Under the pieces are notes generated by a model that was not told the DNA's origin, searched no databases, and saw only the letters and a list, made by a program, of their open reading frames with translations. A stretch of DNA of 64,000 bases from Moritella sp. JT01 (GTDB taxonomy: Bacteria > Pseudomonadota > Gammaproteobacteria > Enterobacterales > Moritellaceae), in the NCBI RefSeq assembly GCF_001574435.1, contig NZ_LOCN01000009.1, forward strand, positions 20,147 through 84,146. Direction: 5' to 3'. Made by a program: the position numbers and the translations under genes. Below are positions 29,107 to 37,775 of the stretch, in pieces (the first letter of the stretch is position 1; each line of letters opens with the position of its first letter).

Positions 29107-31389
29107 TTACAGCCAATTAATATCATTTTTATCTGTTGATGAGGTGACTTTTACTAAGCCTTTTTCAATGGCTTGTTTGGAGCGATTCCAGATATCGCCA
29201 TGGAAGAATGCCGGTTGTGTATAGGTCAAGGCACTTAATTTAACCCAACTATTTCGCTTATGTTTACGACTTAACTGGATTGCTCCTGATAAGGCTAAGG
29301 TGGCAATATTTAACAGCTTTTTGCTGTCTATTGCCGTTGGGTATTTAAATAAGAACGGGTGAGAAACCATACCAATCGAAATATCTTTGTCAAAATTAAG
29401 CTCACAATCAAATTGTTCGAACCAGTCTAAGATACGGTCGGCAATGATCGCAGGATCGTAATTTTTGTTTACTTTCTTAATCAATAATAACTGCGTGTCG
29501 TTCAACTGAAATAAGCGTTCTGAATCATGTAGTTGATTTTTTAAATGTGCGCCTAATTCAGTTTCTATTTTATTGACGAGTGAAAGGCTGCATTTTTGAC
29601 GTAAAGGCAGTAAAAAGTCGAGACTAATGATCGCGCAGCTATGCACACTGTTTTGCTTATCTGAATATTCCCAATCAGAATAAAATCGTGCTTCTTGCAG
29701 TGGCGTTGGTATATATTGATTCAGGCTGTGGATGTTATTCAAGCCTGTATTTGAATGAATATTGTAGTTATTCTCTAACTGCTCTACATCTTGTTTTTGT
29801 AATTTCATTTTTTGCGTATTGACGTAGTACAAATAAAGAATAATTAGCATAATTGAAGCAAGTAAGAAAACATTAATAACCAAGTTATGTTTTGATTGTT
29901 TTAGCTTGAGTACTTGTTTTTGTAATTGGTTTATTTTTTGCGATTTTATTTCATTATTTTCTTTGTGCTGATTAGAGACGGGAAATGCTTTTTTTGCTTC
30001 AAAATTAGAGAGCTTGTTATAACGTATAAATTGCTTATAGCTATCGAGTGCCTTCGCGTATTGATCTGTTTCTTCATAGGCTGTAGCAAGATACAGATAG
30101 ACGGTTTCAAATTGTTTGCTATTGTTTAGTTTACCAGCGATCGATAACGCTTTATTTAAACGTATTAATGCGGTGTCGTAATGTTGTTGTTGAATCGCTA
30201 AATTAGCGAGGTGTACGAGTGATTCAAGTAATAAATCTGTTTGACCATTACTGTAAAACAACTGCTCTGCATTCGATAAATATTGTTCGGCTAAACTATA
30301 GTTGCCCATTTGTAAGTAAGTTTTACCCACTTCGAAATAGACTGCGTTTAATTTGTTTTTCTCATCAAACACCTTCAGTAAATCGAGTGCGTTAAAATAA
30401 TAAACGAGCGATAAGTTATATTCTTTAATTTTACGATGCATACTGGCAAGTGCTAATAAAGAATCGGAGAGTTGCAATTTGTTGCCAAGATTCTGATAGT
30501 ACTGGGCAGATTGATTGGCAAAGCTGATCGCTAATTTAAAGTTGTCTTGGGCTATATAGGCTTGGCTCATTTTTTTAGTGAGCAGGCCATTGAGGGTATC
30601 TTGGCTATCAAGTAGTTTTTGTTGGGCTTTGTTGTAAAAATTAATCGCTAAGGTTAATTTATTTTGCTGTTGGTAATTATACCCAATTGCGTAAGCTGCC
30701 CACGCTGCATTGTTCGTGAGGGGGGTCTGGACGCCATATTGTTCGGCTTCGCGAAATAGTTGCATTGATTCTTCGTAATCATTGAGCTTTAACGCAATTT
30801 CACCGGCAATAATCTTGAGCGAAAAAGAGCCATTAGCAGTCGGATTATAGGTATTGTCATTAATGCTATCGATGACTTTGTTAATGGTTTCTTGTGCAAG
30901 TTGGAAATTAGCGAGCGTATTAGATTGTGCGAGAATGTGGCTTTTGATTAATAAGCTTTGTTGTTTTAAATGCAGTGGTACGGAATTCGATTTTTCAGCG
31001 AGCATTTTATCGAGCGTAATAACGGCTTGACCGATATTATTTGCATAGAAATAGCAGAGTGCTTTTTGTTGTTTGATGAGCGCAAGATCTGAAGGCGTCA
31101 CCGATTTTGCTCTGATTTTACTCATGCGGGAGACTTCAGTGATGATGTCTTGTTGTTGTGTTTGCAAAAATTCATCAATAATTTGAATACATTGATAAGG
31201 TTGGCTGTATTGCACAGACTGACTGCGCTTGAGTTCATTCGGTAAGATCAGCTGATCAAATAAACTTGCAGCTGCAGTCGTGCTAAAGAGAAGAAATACA
31301 AGAGCATAAACAAAACGTAAAATCATGAGTTTAATATCGAATAGAAAGGCTGCTATCACATTCTTATGATCACATGTCCTTATTAACAT
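29107..31389 (-). CDS. Periplasmic TPR protein with membrane anchor and degenerate GGDEF-like domain
   Basis: 760 residues. A signal-like hydrophobic segment (about 25-41, ending TTAAAS) precedes roughly ten TPR-type repeats (80-460), a coiled coil, one membrane helix (about 503-522, VINVFLLASIMLIILYLYYV), and a cytoplasmic GGDEF-like domain (580-740). The GGDEF site is destroyed (RLFQLNDTQLLLI where R-x-GGDEF is expected), so it should not make cyclic di-GMP. AAGGA six bases before ATG 31389 supports this start; an internal ATG at 31326 would give a shorter n-region but has no good SD. Confidence 0.8.
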   Translation of the reverse strand: MLIRTCDHKNVIAAFLFDIKLMILRFVYALVFLLFSTTAAASLFDQLILPNELKRSQSVQYSQPYQCIQIIDEFLQTQQQDIITEVSRMSKIRAKSVTPSDLALIKQQKALCYFYANNIGQAVITLDKMLAEKSNSVPLHLKQQSLLIKSHILAQSNTLANFQLAQETINKVIDSINDNTYNPTANGSFSLKIIAGEIALKLNDYEESMQLFREAEQYGVQTPLTNNAAWAAYAIGYNYQQQNKLTLAINFYNKAQQKLLDSQDTLNGLLTKKMSQAYIAQDNFKLAISFANQSAQYYQNLGNKLQLSDSLLALASMHRKIKEYNLSLVYYFNALDLLKVFDEKNKLNAVYFEVGKTYLQMGNYSLAEQYLSNAEQLFYSNGQTDLLLESLVHLANLAIQQQHYDTALIRLNKALSIAGKLNNSKQFETVYLYLATAYEETDQYAKALDSYKQFIRYNKLSNFEAKKAFPVSNQHKENNEIKSQKINQLQKQVLKLKQSKHNLVINVFLLASIMLIILYLYYVNTQKMKLQKQDVEQLENNYNIHSNTGLNNIHSLNQYIPTPLQEARFYSDWEYSDKQNSVHSCAIISLDFLLPLRQKCSLSLVNKIETELGAHLKNQLHDSERLFQLNDTQLLLIKKVNKNYDPAIIADRILDWFEQFDCELNFDKDISIGMVSHPFLFKYPTAIDSKKLLNIATLALSGAIQLSRKHKRNSWVKLSALTYTQPAFFHGDIWNRSKQAIEKGLVKVTSSTDKNDINWL

Positions 31390-31434
31390 TAGCCTTCCTT
31401 TGCTAATTCAGGCCTCCACCTGAGTGAGGTCGAT

Positions 31435-31473
31435 GCTTTAATCAATACAATATTTTATAGTATTGATTAAAGC
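31435..31473. repeat. 14-bp perfect inverted repeat downstream of queF
   Basis: GCTTTAATCAATAC (31435-31448) and GTATTGATTAAAGC (31460-31473) with an 11-base loop. A second hairpin, GACTGGA (31510-31516) and TCCAGTC (31530-31536), lies closer to the queF stop. Neither has a T-tract on the minus strand, so classical termination is not evident. Confidence 0.6.
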
Positions 31474-31545
31474 CTTCAAATACTAAACTATTTTGCAGGC
31501 TTTGTTAATGACTGGATATTTAAAAAACGTCCAGTCTCGGCAATG

Positions 31546-32400
31546 TTATTGGCGAATTAAGCGGATATTATCTATTTTAGCATCACAATTGGTTCTAAAT
31601 GGGTTTATATCTAAGCCACCTCTGCGGGTGTAGCGCGCATATACAGTTAATTGTTCTGGTTTGCAGAAGTGCATAATGTCCGTGAAAATACGTTCAACGC
31701 ATTGCTCATGAAACTCATTATGCTGACGAAATGAGATTAAATAGCGTAATAATGCTTCTTGGTCTATTTTATTTCCTTGATAAGCAATATAAACGCTGCC
31801 CCAATCGGGTTGATTGGTCACGAGGCAATTTGATTTTAATAAATGGCTGTAAACCACTTCGTCAACCACGTCATTGTTGTCTGCCGCGGCTTTGAGTAAG
31901 TCGGCATTAAACTCATAACTATCGACATCAATATCAAGATGGTCAAGACAGGTACCTGTTATTTGTGTGATTTGACTTGGCGCTTTATCTAAATCATCAA
32001 ACATAACGACTTCAATAGGGCCTTGTGCACAGGCTCCCAAGTCGCGTTGCAGTGTTTCGGTTACAGCTTCTGTAGAGTTAAAACGGGTTTGGTTAAAGCT
32101 GTTTAAATAGAGTTTGAATGATTTTGATTCGATTAAGTTAACTGATGTCGCGCAGACTTTTACTTCGGCAACCGCTACGATTGGCTTACCTTTGCTATTT
32201 AACCAAGACAGCTCATATAAATTCCATAAGTCGCAACCCGTGAATGGCAGTTGATCGGATAGTGACAGATCATCTCGATTTAATTGTCTTGGCACGGGTT
32301 GTAACAAGCTAGGTTGGTATTGAGATATGTATTCCGTTTTTTGCCCTAAGTTTAATTTATCCAGTGCAGTTGAATCTTGGTAACGGTTTGTAATTGTCAT
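31546..32400 (-). CDS. queF: NADPH-dependent 7-cyano-7-deazaguanine reductase QueF
   Basis: 284 residues, the long two-domain form. It reduces preQ0 to preQ1 in queuosine synthesis. The active-site region [19 protein letters not shown] carries the nucleophilic Cys (near residue 190), and the NADPH motif [17 protein letters not shown] is in the N-terminal half. The C-terminal FEFHE-type sequence [11 protein letters not shown] is present. It is divergent from syd, the same arrangement as in E. coli. Confidence 0.96.
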   Translation of the reverse strand: MTITNRYQDSTALDKLNLGQKTEYISQYQPSLLQPVPRQLNRDDLSLSDQLPFTGCDLWNLYELSWLNSKGKPIVAVAEVKVCATSVNLIESKSFKLYLNSFNQTRFNSTEAVTETLQRDLGACAQGPIEVVMFDDLDKAPSQITQITGTCLDHLDIDVDSYEFNADLLKAAADNNDVVDEVVYSHLLKSNCLVTNQPDWGSVYIAYQGNKIDQEALLRYLISFRQHNEFHEQCVERIFTDIMHFCKPEQLTVYARYTRRGGLDINPFRTNCDAKIDNIRLIRQ

Positions 32401-32563
32401 GGTTTATTCTCATCGGTTAGCGCGTAATATAGCCAAGCTCCCTCAAGGTGTATATTCAGGTAGTTTGGGTATAGTTAATTTACTTATCAGTGGCGAGATT
32501 GTAATAAATTTTACTGCGTAGTGATATGCTATAGCAGATTTAATCATTTTTATGGGGAATATA

Positions 32564-33133
32564 ATGACTGCAGCTGTAACCGATGCGTTGATTGCTTTTT
32601 ATGCGCGCTGTGAACAACTTTGGCAAACACAAGATTATTTACCACAACAGGCGTTTGATCCAGAGTGGGATTCACCATGTTTTATTGCGGATTCAAATAA
32701 TTCCCAACTGCTTGTGGGTCATAAAGCTTGGCTGCCTGTAAAACGTGATGAGATAACATCATTTAGTAATATTGAGTCTGCGTTAAGTATCGAGCTTGAC
32801 CCGCAGATAGCCGATTTTTTTGGCGCTTATTTCAGTGACCATATGCCTGCACGTTTTAATGATGAGATCATTGAATTGGTACAAGTATGGAGTACCGATG
32901 ATTTTGAGCGTTTACAAGAAAATACGATTGCGCATTTAATGATGAAGAAAACCCTAAAACAGCCGCCGACGTTGTTTATTGCCAGTTGCGCGGATGACAT
33001 GCAGATCATAGCATTAGATAACGTCAGTGGTGAAGTAGTGCGTGAAGTGCTGGGGAAAGGCATTTCTGAAGTATTAGCGCCAGACCTAGCGACGTTTATT
33101 GGTCAATTAACACCTGTCTTACTCGAACAGTAA
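32564..33133 (+). CDS. syd: SecY-interacting protein Syd
   Basis: 189 residues. Syd is a peripheral inner-membrane protein that binds SecY and may proofread translocon assembly. The conserved features FGAYFSDHMPARF, VQVWSTDDFERLQENTIAHL and PPTLFIAS match E. coli Syd. The start is ATG 32564, since GGGGA lies five bases before it; an in-frame ATG at 32552 includes that SD within the reading frame and is unlikely. Confidence 0.93.
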   Translation: MTAAVTDALIAFYARCEQLWQTQDYLPQQAFDPEWDSPCFIADSNNSQLLVGHKAWLPVKRDEITSFSNIESALSIELDPQIADFFGAYFSDHMPARFNDEIIELVQVWSTDDFERLQENTIAHLMMKKTLKQPPTLFIASCADDMQIIALDNVSGEVVREVLGKGISEVLAPDLATFIGQLTPVLLEQ

Positions 33134-33153
33134 ACCGCTGTTTCATTCTTATT

Positions 33154-33185
33154 AAACAGCGCAAGTATTAACTCGCGCTGTTTCT
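33154..33185. terminator. Hairpin between convergent syd and the zinc-ribbon gene
   Basis: AAACAGCGC (33154-33162) and GCGCTGTTT (33175-33183) form a perfect 9-bp stem with a 12-base loop. It ends with TTTC on the plus strand. It probably terminates both convergent transcripts, but the T-tracts are short. Confidence 0.55.
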
Positions 33186-33210
33186 TGGCAATCTTATGCT
33201 TTGTTAGCTG

Positions 33211-33978
33211 CTACCAAGGTAAATTGGATAATAAACGGCAGGGCTCGCATTTAAAATCAAAGATACCGTGTAATGCTTCTTCTAGTTGCCATTCATCGCC
33301 ACAGCTTGGGCAAGGCCGCGTTTGTGCTTGCTCGTCTTGTTCTGCTGTATCCGCTAAATGATAAAGATAATAATAGGTTGGGATATTAGTTTGCTGCTCA
33401 ATATCTTTAGCGAGTTGCCAGCCTGTATTATTTAACGGGCTCTTCATATCCGTCAAGGTTTCACTACAGGCTTGCTTTAATGTGGTGCCGTGCATTTGCA
33501 ATTCATCTGTTGAACTCCAATCGACTTGCCAGCGTAACAACGCTTGGTGATCGCCTATCGCTGGTGTTGGTAGTTTATATAGCGGGATAGGGGCGAGATG
33601 TTCTCCGCAACGCAAAGGTGAGCAAGTACTGAGATAATGGGTATATAACACTTGCCATTCGGGTTGCTGGCAAGGGTCGGTATTATCTGAATGTAAATCC
33701 ATGCCTGTCAGGCGGATCTTAGGGGCGAGTAAACCTGCTTCATTTAAGGCTTGTAAGCGTTTTTCAACAATGCTGGAATGATGTCTCGGATGTAGGCTTT
33801 CTTCTTCAGGACAGACGACACGGGTAATAAAGACACCGTCATCCATACTGGTTGGGAACTCGCGGCCGAGTATTTGGCCGTTGTAGCGTAAGGCGTCAAT
33901 AAGCTGGGTGATCGCACTATCGACAGCATCAATAGTGGTGTCTTGGTAACATTCAAAAGTGAGTTCTGCAGTAAACAA
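33211..33978 (-). CDS. DUF2310-type zinc-ribbon protein
   Basis: 255 residues. The C-terminus holds a zinc ribbon with two knuckles, CPSCG and CEPC, separated by about 20 residues (HGIFDFK between them). The long N-terminal part (ELTFECYQDTTIDAV and GREFPTSMDDGVFITRVVCPEE) matches my memory of the DUF2310 family, annotated as possible nucleic-acid-binding proteins. The function is unknown. It is last in a compact minus-strand run of five uncharacterised genes. Confidence 0.72.
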   Translation of the reverse strand: MFTAELTFECYQDTTIDAVDSAITQLIDALRYNGQILGREFPTSMDDGVFITRVVCPEEESLHPRHHSSIVEKRLQALNEAGLLAPKIRLTGMDLHSDNTDPCQQPEWQVLYTHYLSTCSPLRCGEHLAPIPLYKLPTPAIGDHQALLRWQVDWSSTDELQMHGTTLKQACSETLTDMKSPLNNTGWQLAKDIEQQTNIPTYYYLYHLADTAEQDEQAQTRPCPSCGDEWQLEEALHGIFDFKCEPCRLLSNLPW

Positions 33979-34071
33979 GGTATTCTCTCTATGACGGCTA
34001 CTGACATTGTTTTATTTATTTTGGCTTAAATAACAATCGTCAGTAGCGTGTAATTTTCGTAATTGCCGTTA

Positions 34072-34398
34072 TTACGTTAATAGGGCTTTTTTCAATGCGA
34101 CTATTTCAGCTTTTAGTTCGCTCACTTCTTGGCGTAGAGGTGCAATCTCTTCGCGTACAGATGCAATCGCGGTTGCAATAAGCGCCGCAGTTGGATCTGC
34201 TACGTCTACACTTGTGGATATAGGCGTATTTTTTGGTGGGACGACTGCATTCGGATCAAAACGCCATGTTTTCAGAGTCTCAATAATATCGCGCATGCTT
34301 GCTGGTTGTGAGAGTCGAGATTTAATCAGTGCCATTGATGGTTTCTTCCCTTCGAGAGCAATTTGGTTTGCGGCATCGACAATGTGTTGTAGGCTCAT
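34072..34398 (-). CDS. Small KfrA-like DNA-binding protein with coiled-coil tail
   Basis: 108 residues from ATG 34398, which has AAGGA at a good distance; a longer reading frame to 34548 lacks an SD and overlaps the upstream gene. Residues 5-50 (IVDAANQIALEGKKPSMALI and onward to TLKTWRFDP) resemble the winged-helix KfrA N-terminal domain, with the typical G-x-x-P-T/S turn and K-x-W ending. Residues about 80-107 form a heptad coiled coil (IAPLRQEVSELKAEIVALKK). KfrA proteins bind DNA on plasmids; a chromosomal role is unknown. Confidence 0.65.
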   Translation of the reverse strand: MSLQHIVDAANQIALEGKKPSMALIKSRLSQPASMRDIIETLKTWRFDPNAVVPPKNTPISTSVDVADPTAALIATAIASVREEIAPLRQEVSELKAEIVALKKALLT

Positions 34399-34426
34399 AG
34401 TATTCCTTTTTTCGTATGTCAGATTA

Positions 34427-34657
34427 TTAACGCAGCATAGCATCAAAGTGATCGATAACTTCGGCCCAGTCTGCATCTTCGTAAATGGCTTCTTTGAGAA
34501 ACATTGCTTGCGAATCGTTCCAAAATGGTGCTTCAAATAATAATACACCTGCTTGGACTTTATGCTGATGGATAAAACGTTTCATGCTTAACTCATCATT
34601 TTCTAACCCGAGTTGCGCAAATAACAATTCTAAGGTTTGCGTGGCTAAAAACATCAT
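34427..34657 (-). CDS. DUF2789 family small protein
   Basis: 76 residues from ATG 34657 (a second ATG follows immediately). AGGAG sits four or seven bases before the two ATGs. The pattern ELLFAQLGLENDE, FIHQHKV, FEAPFWNDSQAMFLKEAI and DADWAEVIDHFDAMLR is characteristic of DUF2789, an acidic helical protein of unknown function. It is the third gene of the five-gene run, 28 bases from the KfrA-like gene. Confidence 0.78.
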   Translation of the reverse strand: MMFLATQTLELLFAQLGLENDELSMKRFIHQHKVQAGVLLFEAPFWNDSQAMFLKEAIYEDADWAEVIDHFDAMLR

Positions 34658-34718
34658 CTGGCTCCTGTGTTTTTTTTCAGTATAGCCAGAGATGAGCAAC
34701 AGCGTTAGTTTATCACGG

Positions 34719-35015
34719 TTAATCTATTGCATAAGGGGGGACGACAAAGTGTAAAACCGTTGGCCCAGCCATGATCAATGTTCCTTGATATGCGTTTTCG
34801 CCGTTGCTGCTAAAGTCAAAATTAAACTTATAACGGAATAAACTTCCCTTATGTGGGAACCAAGAAATACCGGCTTGTGCCGTTGCTAACCATTGTAATT
34901 GCTGTTGCTCACAATACTGTTTAATCAATGCATTGGCTAATTCTGCTTGTTTACGCAGGTGTATAAAGATCACCACCCCGATAAACCCAGCAACAATGGT
35001 TAACAAACTTCCCAT
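34719..35015 (-). CDS. DUF3301 membrane-anchored small protein
   Basis: 98 residues from ATG 35015 (an in-frame TTG at 35021 is the alternative; GGAG lies upstream of both). One N-terminal membrane helix (about 3-20) is followed by a basic RKQAELANALIKQYCEQQQL helix and a beta-rich domain (FPHKGSLFRYKFNFDFSSNG) on the cytoplasmic side. This layout matches DUF3301. The function is unknown. Confidence 0.72.
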   Translation of the reverse strand: MGSLLTIVAGFIGVVIFIHLRKQAELANALIKQYCEQQQLQWLATAQAGISWFPHKGSLFRYKFNFDFSSNGENAYQGTLIMAGPTVLHFVVPPYAID

Positions 35016-35098
35016 ATTCAATTTACTCCGTAATGACGATTGTCTTATTTGGTATTGTTCAGGTGATTAAGTGCGTTTTTGACGAAACAGCCTATTCC

Positions 35099-36154
35099 TT
35101 AACTGCGGTTCTGGCGAAACAATAGTCCAATCGCACTACCTAGGGTGTTGGTGCGGTCTGGGTTACGTAACATGGCTAATACCTTGTCACGTAGGCTTGG
35201 TATTGCAACTAAATCAGAGAATAGGTAGATGAATAGTTCTTCGCCTTGTTGCTGTTGTACCGCGGCTTCAAAGAACGCCAATAGCTGTGTCTCGTCATTA
35301 AAGTCGTGCCAGCAACGACCCGCTAACGCGACAATCGTTTGACTAATGTCGGTATGTTTAAATAGCGCAGGATAGAGATCGGTACGTAAGCCCTGTGCAG
35401 GTGCGCTTGATAATGCACGTATCAGCATAGATAAGCGTACATCGTCCGGTTTTTCTTGTGCTACTTCTTGGCTGATTAGTTTAGCTAAGGCTTCACTTAA
35501 TATTGTTGGCAACGCTTCATGTTCCAGCGCCAGACAAAGCGAATATAAAGGGTCAGTAGGCAGTTTTGGTAATGCTACTGCAAGATGTTCTGCGTTGTTA
35601 TCACGGTTTAAGCGTGTCGCAATATCGCAAATACCTTGTACACCGACTTCTTGCCATTGGTCAAAACTCAGTTTATTGGCAAAATAATTGTGTGCTGTTG
35701 GGTAGTATTTACTTTCTGGGCGAATAAAATCACGGTTGATAACGGCATTTAACATCGCCACTTTATCTGTGCTTGGTTTAAATACATACGGATTTGTTGC
35801 GAGTTGTTCTTGCTGTTCTTCACTTGGGGTCTTTTCTAACATTAGACCAAGCGATTCAACTACCATGTTAAGGAAGACATTACGCGTCCCTTGGATGAGT
35901 AGACCTTGCTCATCAAGTGGGAACTTAAGAAACCAGATGTAGTGCTGATTATTTTCGTTTTTGTTCCAGAAGGTAATGGCAAATTGAGCATGGCGTTGCA
36001 GTGGCGCAGGGTAAGCTTGCTGTGCCGATTCAAATTGCATAAAGTCGTCGGTAGAAATTTTGCTGATCTTACGGCCCATGTCATACACGCGAAACTGAGT
36101 CTTTGCTTGTAACAGAAATTCCGATAGCGTATTGAGGGTATGCGTATTTGCCAT
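35099..36154 (-). CDS. DUF3549 family protein
   Basis: 351 residues, soluble and acidic. It begins MANTHTLNTLSEFLLQAKTQFRVYDMGRKI; the HYIWFLKFPLDEQGLL and FIRPESKYYPTAHNYFAN stretches are those I associate with DUF3549, a gammaproteobacterial family of unknown function. The C-terminal half looks like helical repeats. It is first in a minus-strand run that continues with DUF3301, DUF2789, the KfrA-like protein and DUF2310, with gaps of 28-93 bases. Confidence 0.72.
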   Translation of the reverse strand: MANTHTLNTLSEFLLQAKTQFRVYDMGRKISKISTDDFMQFESAQQAYPAPLQRHAQFAITFWNKNENNQHYIWFLKFPLDEQGLLIQGTRNVFLNMVVESLGLMLEKTPSEEQQEQLATNPYVFKPSTDKVAMLNAVINRDFIRPESKYYPTAHNYFANKLSFDQWQEVGVQGICDIATRLNRDNNAEHLAVALPKLPTDPLYSLCLALEHEALPTILSEALAKLISQEVAQEKPDDVRLSMLIRALSSAPAQGLRTDLYPALFKHTDISQTIVALAGRCWHDFNDETQLLAFFEAAVQQQQGEELFIYLFSDLVAIPSLRDKVLAMLRNPDRTNTLGSAIGLLFRQNRS

Positions 36155-36303
36155 GATCTAATGTATCCGAGTTAAAAGTGGGGCCTAAGTATTGGCGTAT
36201 TATACGCAAACCTTATCAAGATGCGAATGAGATTACGATGCGCTTTTGTATCTGGTCGCTGCTGGCGTATAATGCCGCTAAATTTGTTTCATGAGATAAT
36301 AGT

Positions 36304-36630
36304 ATGACGATCTATCTGCAGGTCCAGCAGTTATTAGTGGCGATTGAAGCTGAATTAAAAAATACGTCATTGTGGAATAGTGTGACGCCAAGTGCAGAAG
36401 CGTTAGCGAGTACGACGCCATTCTGTATTGATACCATGCCTTTTACAGATTGGTTGCAGTTTATCTTTTTAGTGAAGATGAGGCAGCTGGTGGTGATGCA
36501 AATGCCATTACCACATAAAATGGCCATCCAGCCGATGGCGGAAGAAGCCTTTAAATCCCTTACTGTGGATACCGGTGAATTGTTGTCTCTGATCTTATCG
36601 TTTGATCAGTTGTTAAATACAAATAGTTAA
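36304..36630 (+). CDS. YqcC family protein
   Basis: 108 residues, helical, with WLQFIFLVKMRQLVVMQMPL as the family core. It is the usual upstream partner of truC (yqcC-truC in E. coli), here 27 bases away. The molecular role is unknown. Confidence 0.85.
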   Translation: MTIYLQVQQLLVAIEAELKNTSLWNSVTPSAEALASTTPFCIDTMPFTDWLQFIFLVKMRQLVVMQMPLPHKMAIQPMAEEAFKSLTVDTGELLSLILSFDQLLNTNS

Positions 36631-36657
36631 ATAAAGCTAGTTAGGTAATAAAGCATA

Positions 36658-37413
36658 ATGTTAAATATTTTATATCAAGATGAATACTTGGTCGCGATTG
36701 ATAAACCTGCGGGTTTGTTAGTGCATCGCAGTTGGTTAGACAGTCATGAAACTCAGTTTGCCATGCAAATGGTCCGTGATCAGATTGGTCAGCATGTTTA
36801 TACTGTGCATCGTTTAGATAGACCCACATCAGGCGTATTGTTATTTGCATTATCAAGCGAAGTAGCAAGGCAGATGAGCGAGATATTTCAGGCGCATGCG
36901 TTAACCAAACGTTATCTTGCAGTGGTACGTGGTTGGATTAATGAAGCCGGAACATTAGATTACGCCCTAAAAGTCGAGCTTGATAAAATTGCGGATAAGC
37001 AAGCAACGCAAGATAAAGATGCACAAGAGGCGGTCACGCATTATAAACCTTTGCATCAGGTTGAAATTCCATATGCGATAAGTAAAAACCACCCGACGAG
37101 TCGTTATTGTTTAATGGAGCTTGAACCTCAAACAGGTCGTAAACACCAATTGCGTCGTCATATGAAGCATTTATTCCACCCAATAGTGGGCGATACTACC
37201 CACGGTGATGGTCGTCATAATGTGTTTTATCGCGAACACTTTGAATTGCCACGTCTGTTACTTATTGCAAAATCATTATCTTTTATCCATCCGGTAACAG
37301 CGCAACCTGTGCATATTGAAGCCGCTGTAGGTAACGAAGTATTAGGGTTATTCAAGCAATTTGGTTGGCCTGCACAAGAAAGTGATTATTTACCGAAAAC
37401 GGCAGCAAAATAG
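36658..37413 (+). CDS. truC: tRNA pseudouridine(65) synthase TruC
   Basis: 251 residues. It isomerises U65 of tRNA-Ile and tRNA-Asp. The RluA-type catalytic motif VHRLDRPTSGVLLFA has Asp54 in the expected place, and LEPQTGRKHQLRRHMKH is the second family motif. It forms a pair with yqcC. Confidence 0.93.
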   Translation: MLNILYQDEYLVAIDKPAGLLVHRSWLDSHETQFAMQMVRDQIGQHVYTVHRLDRPTSGVLLFALSSEVARQMSEIFQAHALTKRYLAVVRGWINEAGTLDYALKVELDKIADKQATQDKDAQEAVTHYKPLHQVEIPYAISKNHPTSRYCLMELEPQTGRKHQLRRHMKHLFHPIVGDTTHGDGRHNVFYREHFELPRLLLIAKSLSFIHPVTAQPVHIEAAVGNEVLGLFKQFGWPAQESDYLPKTAAK

Positions 37414-37775
37414 CGCTTTTTCGATTGTTAACGTACAGATAAACTTAGGTTACACTTTGTTACGTAAGTTTATCTGTAAAACTGATATTATCATCGGTTA
37501 GTTTTTATTTCATTATTCTTTCACTAATACGCCAACACCCATACTTTTACTGTGTTTTAGGCTAAATAGCTGCTTTGCAGCGCACTTCCTAAAACAAAAA
37601 CCGTCTATGCAATCATCTTGGTTGTTTATGTACTGACGCCGTCATTAAAAAGTACACCCAATTGTACCGTTTTGTACCATTGTGAGTGGCTATTCAAATC
37701 TAAACTGCCGATCCGGTAATTGTTATGACTATTGTTTTTGGCAGGCTATAGTTAACGCAACCAAGGAGGCTAACC
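37414..37775. other. Gene-free gap upstream of the ptsG leader
   Basis: About 360 bases without a gene. It contains the long inverted repeat at 37434-37478 and then unstructured sequence. I looked for a CRP-type TGTGA-N6-TCACA palindrome for ptsG and did not find a convincing one. Confidence 0.5.
37434..37478. repeat. 14-bp perfect inverted repeat downstream of truC
   Basis: TACAGATAAACTTA (37434-37447) and TAAGTTTATCTGTA (37465-37478), separated by 17 bases. It begins 20 bases past the truC stop. There is no T-run after the stem, so it could be a processing or stability hairpin, or a dispersed palindromic element. Confidence 0.75.

Noticed and set aside
34399..34548. Longer start for the KfrA-like gene
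   Set aside because: The extension would overlap the DUF2789 gene in another frame and lacks an SD, whereas ATG 34398 has AAGGA.
37680..37775. CRP or Mlc operator upstream of ptsG
   Set aside because: I searched for a TGTGA-N6-TCACA palindrome and A/T-rich Mlc-like symmetry; only partial half-sites are present.
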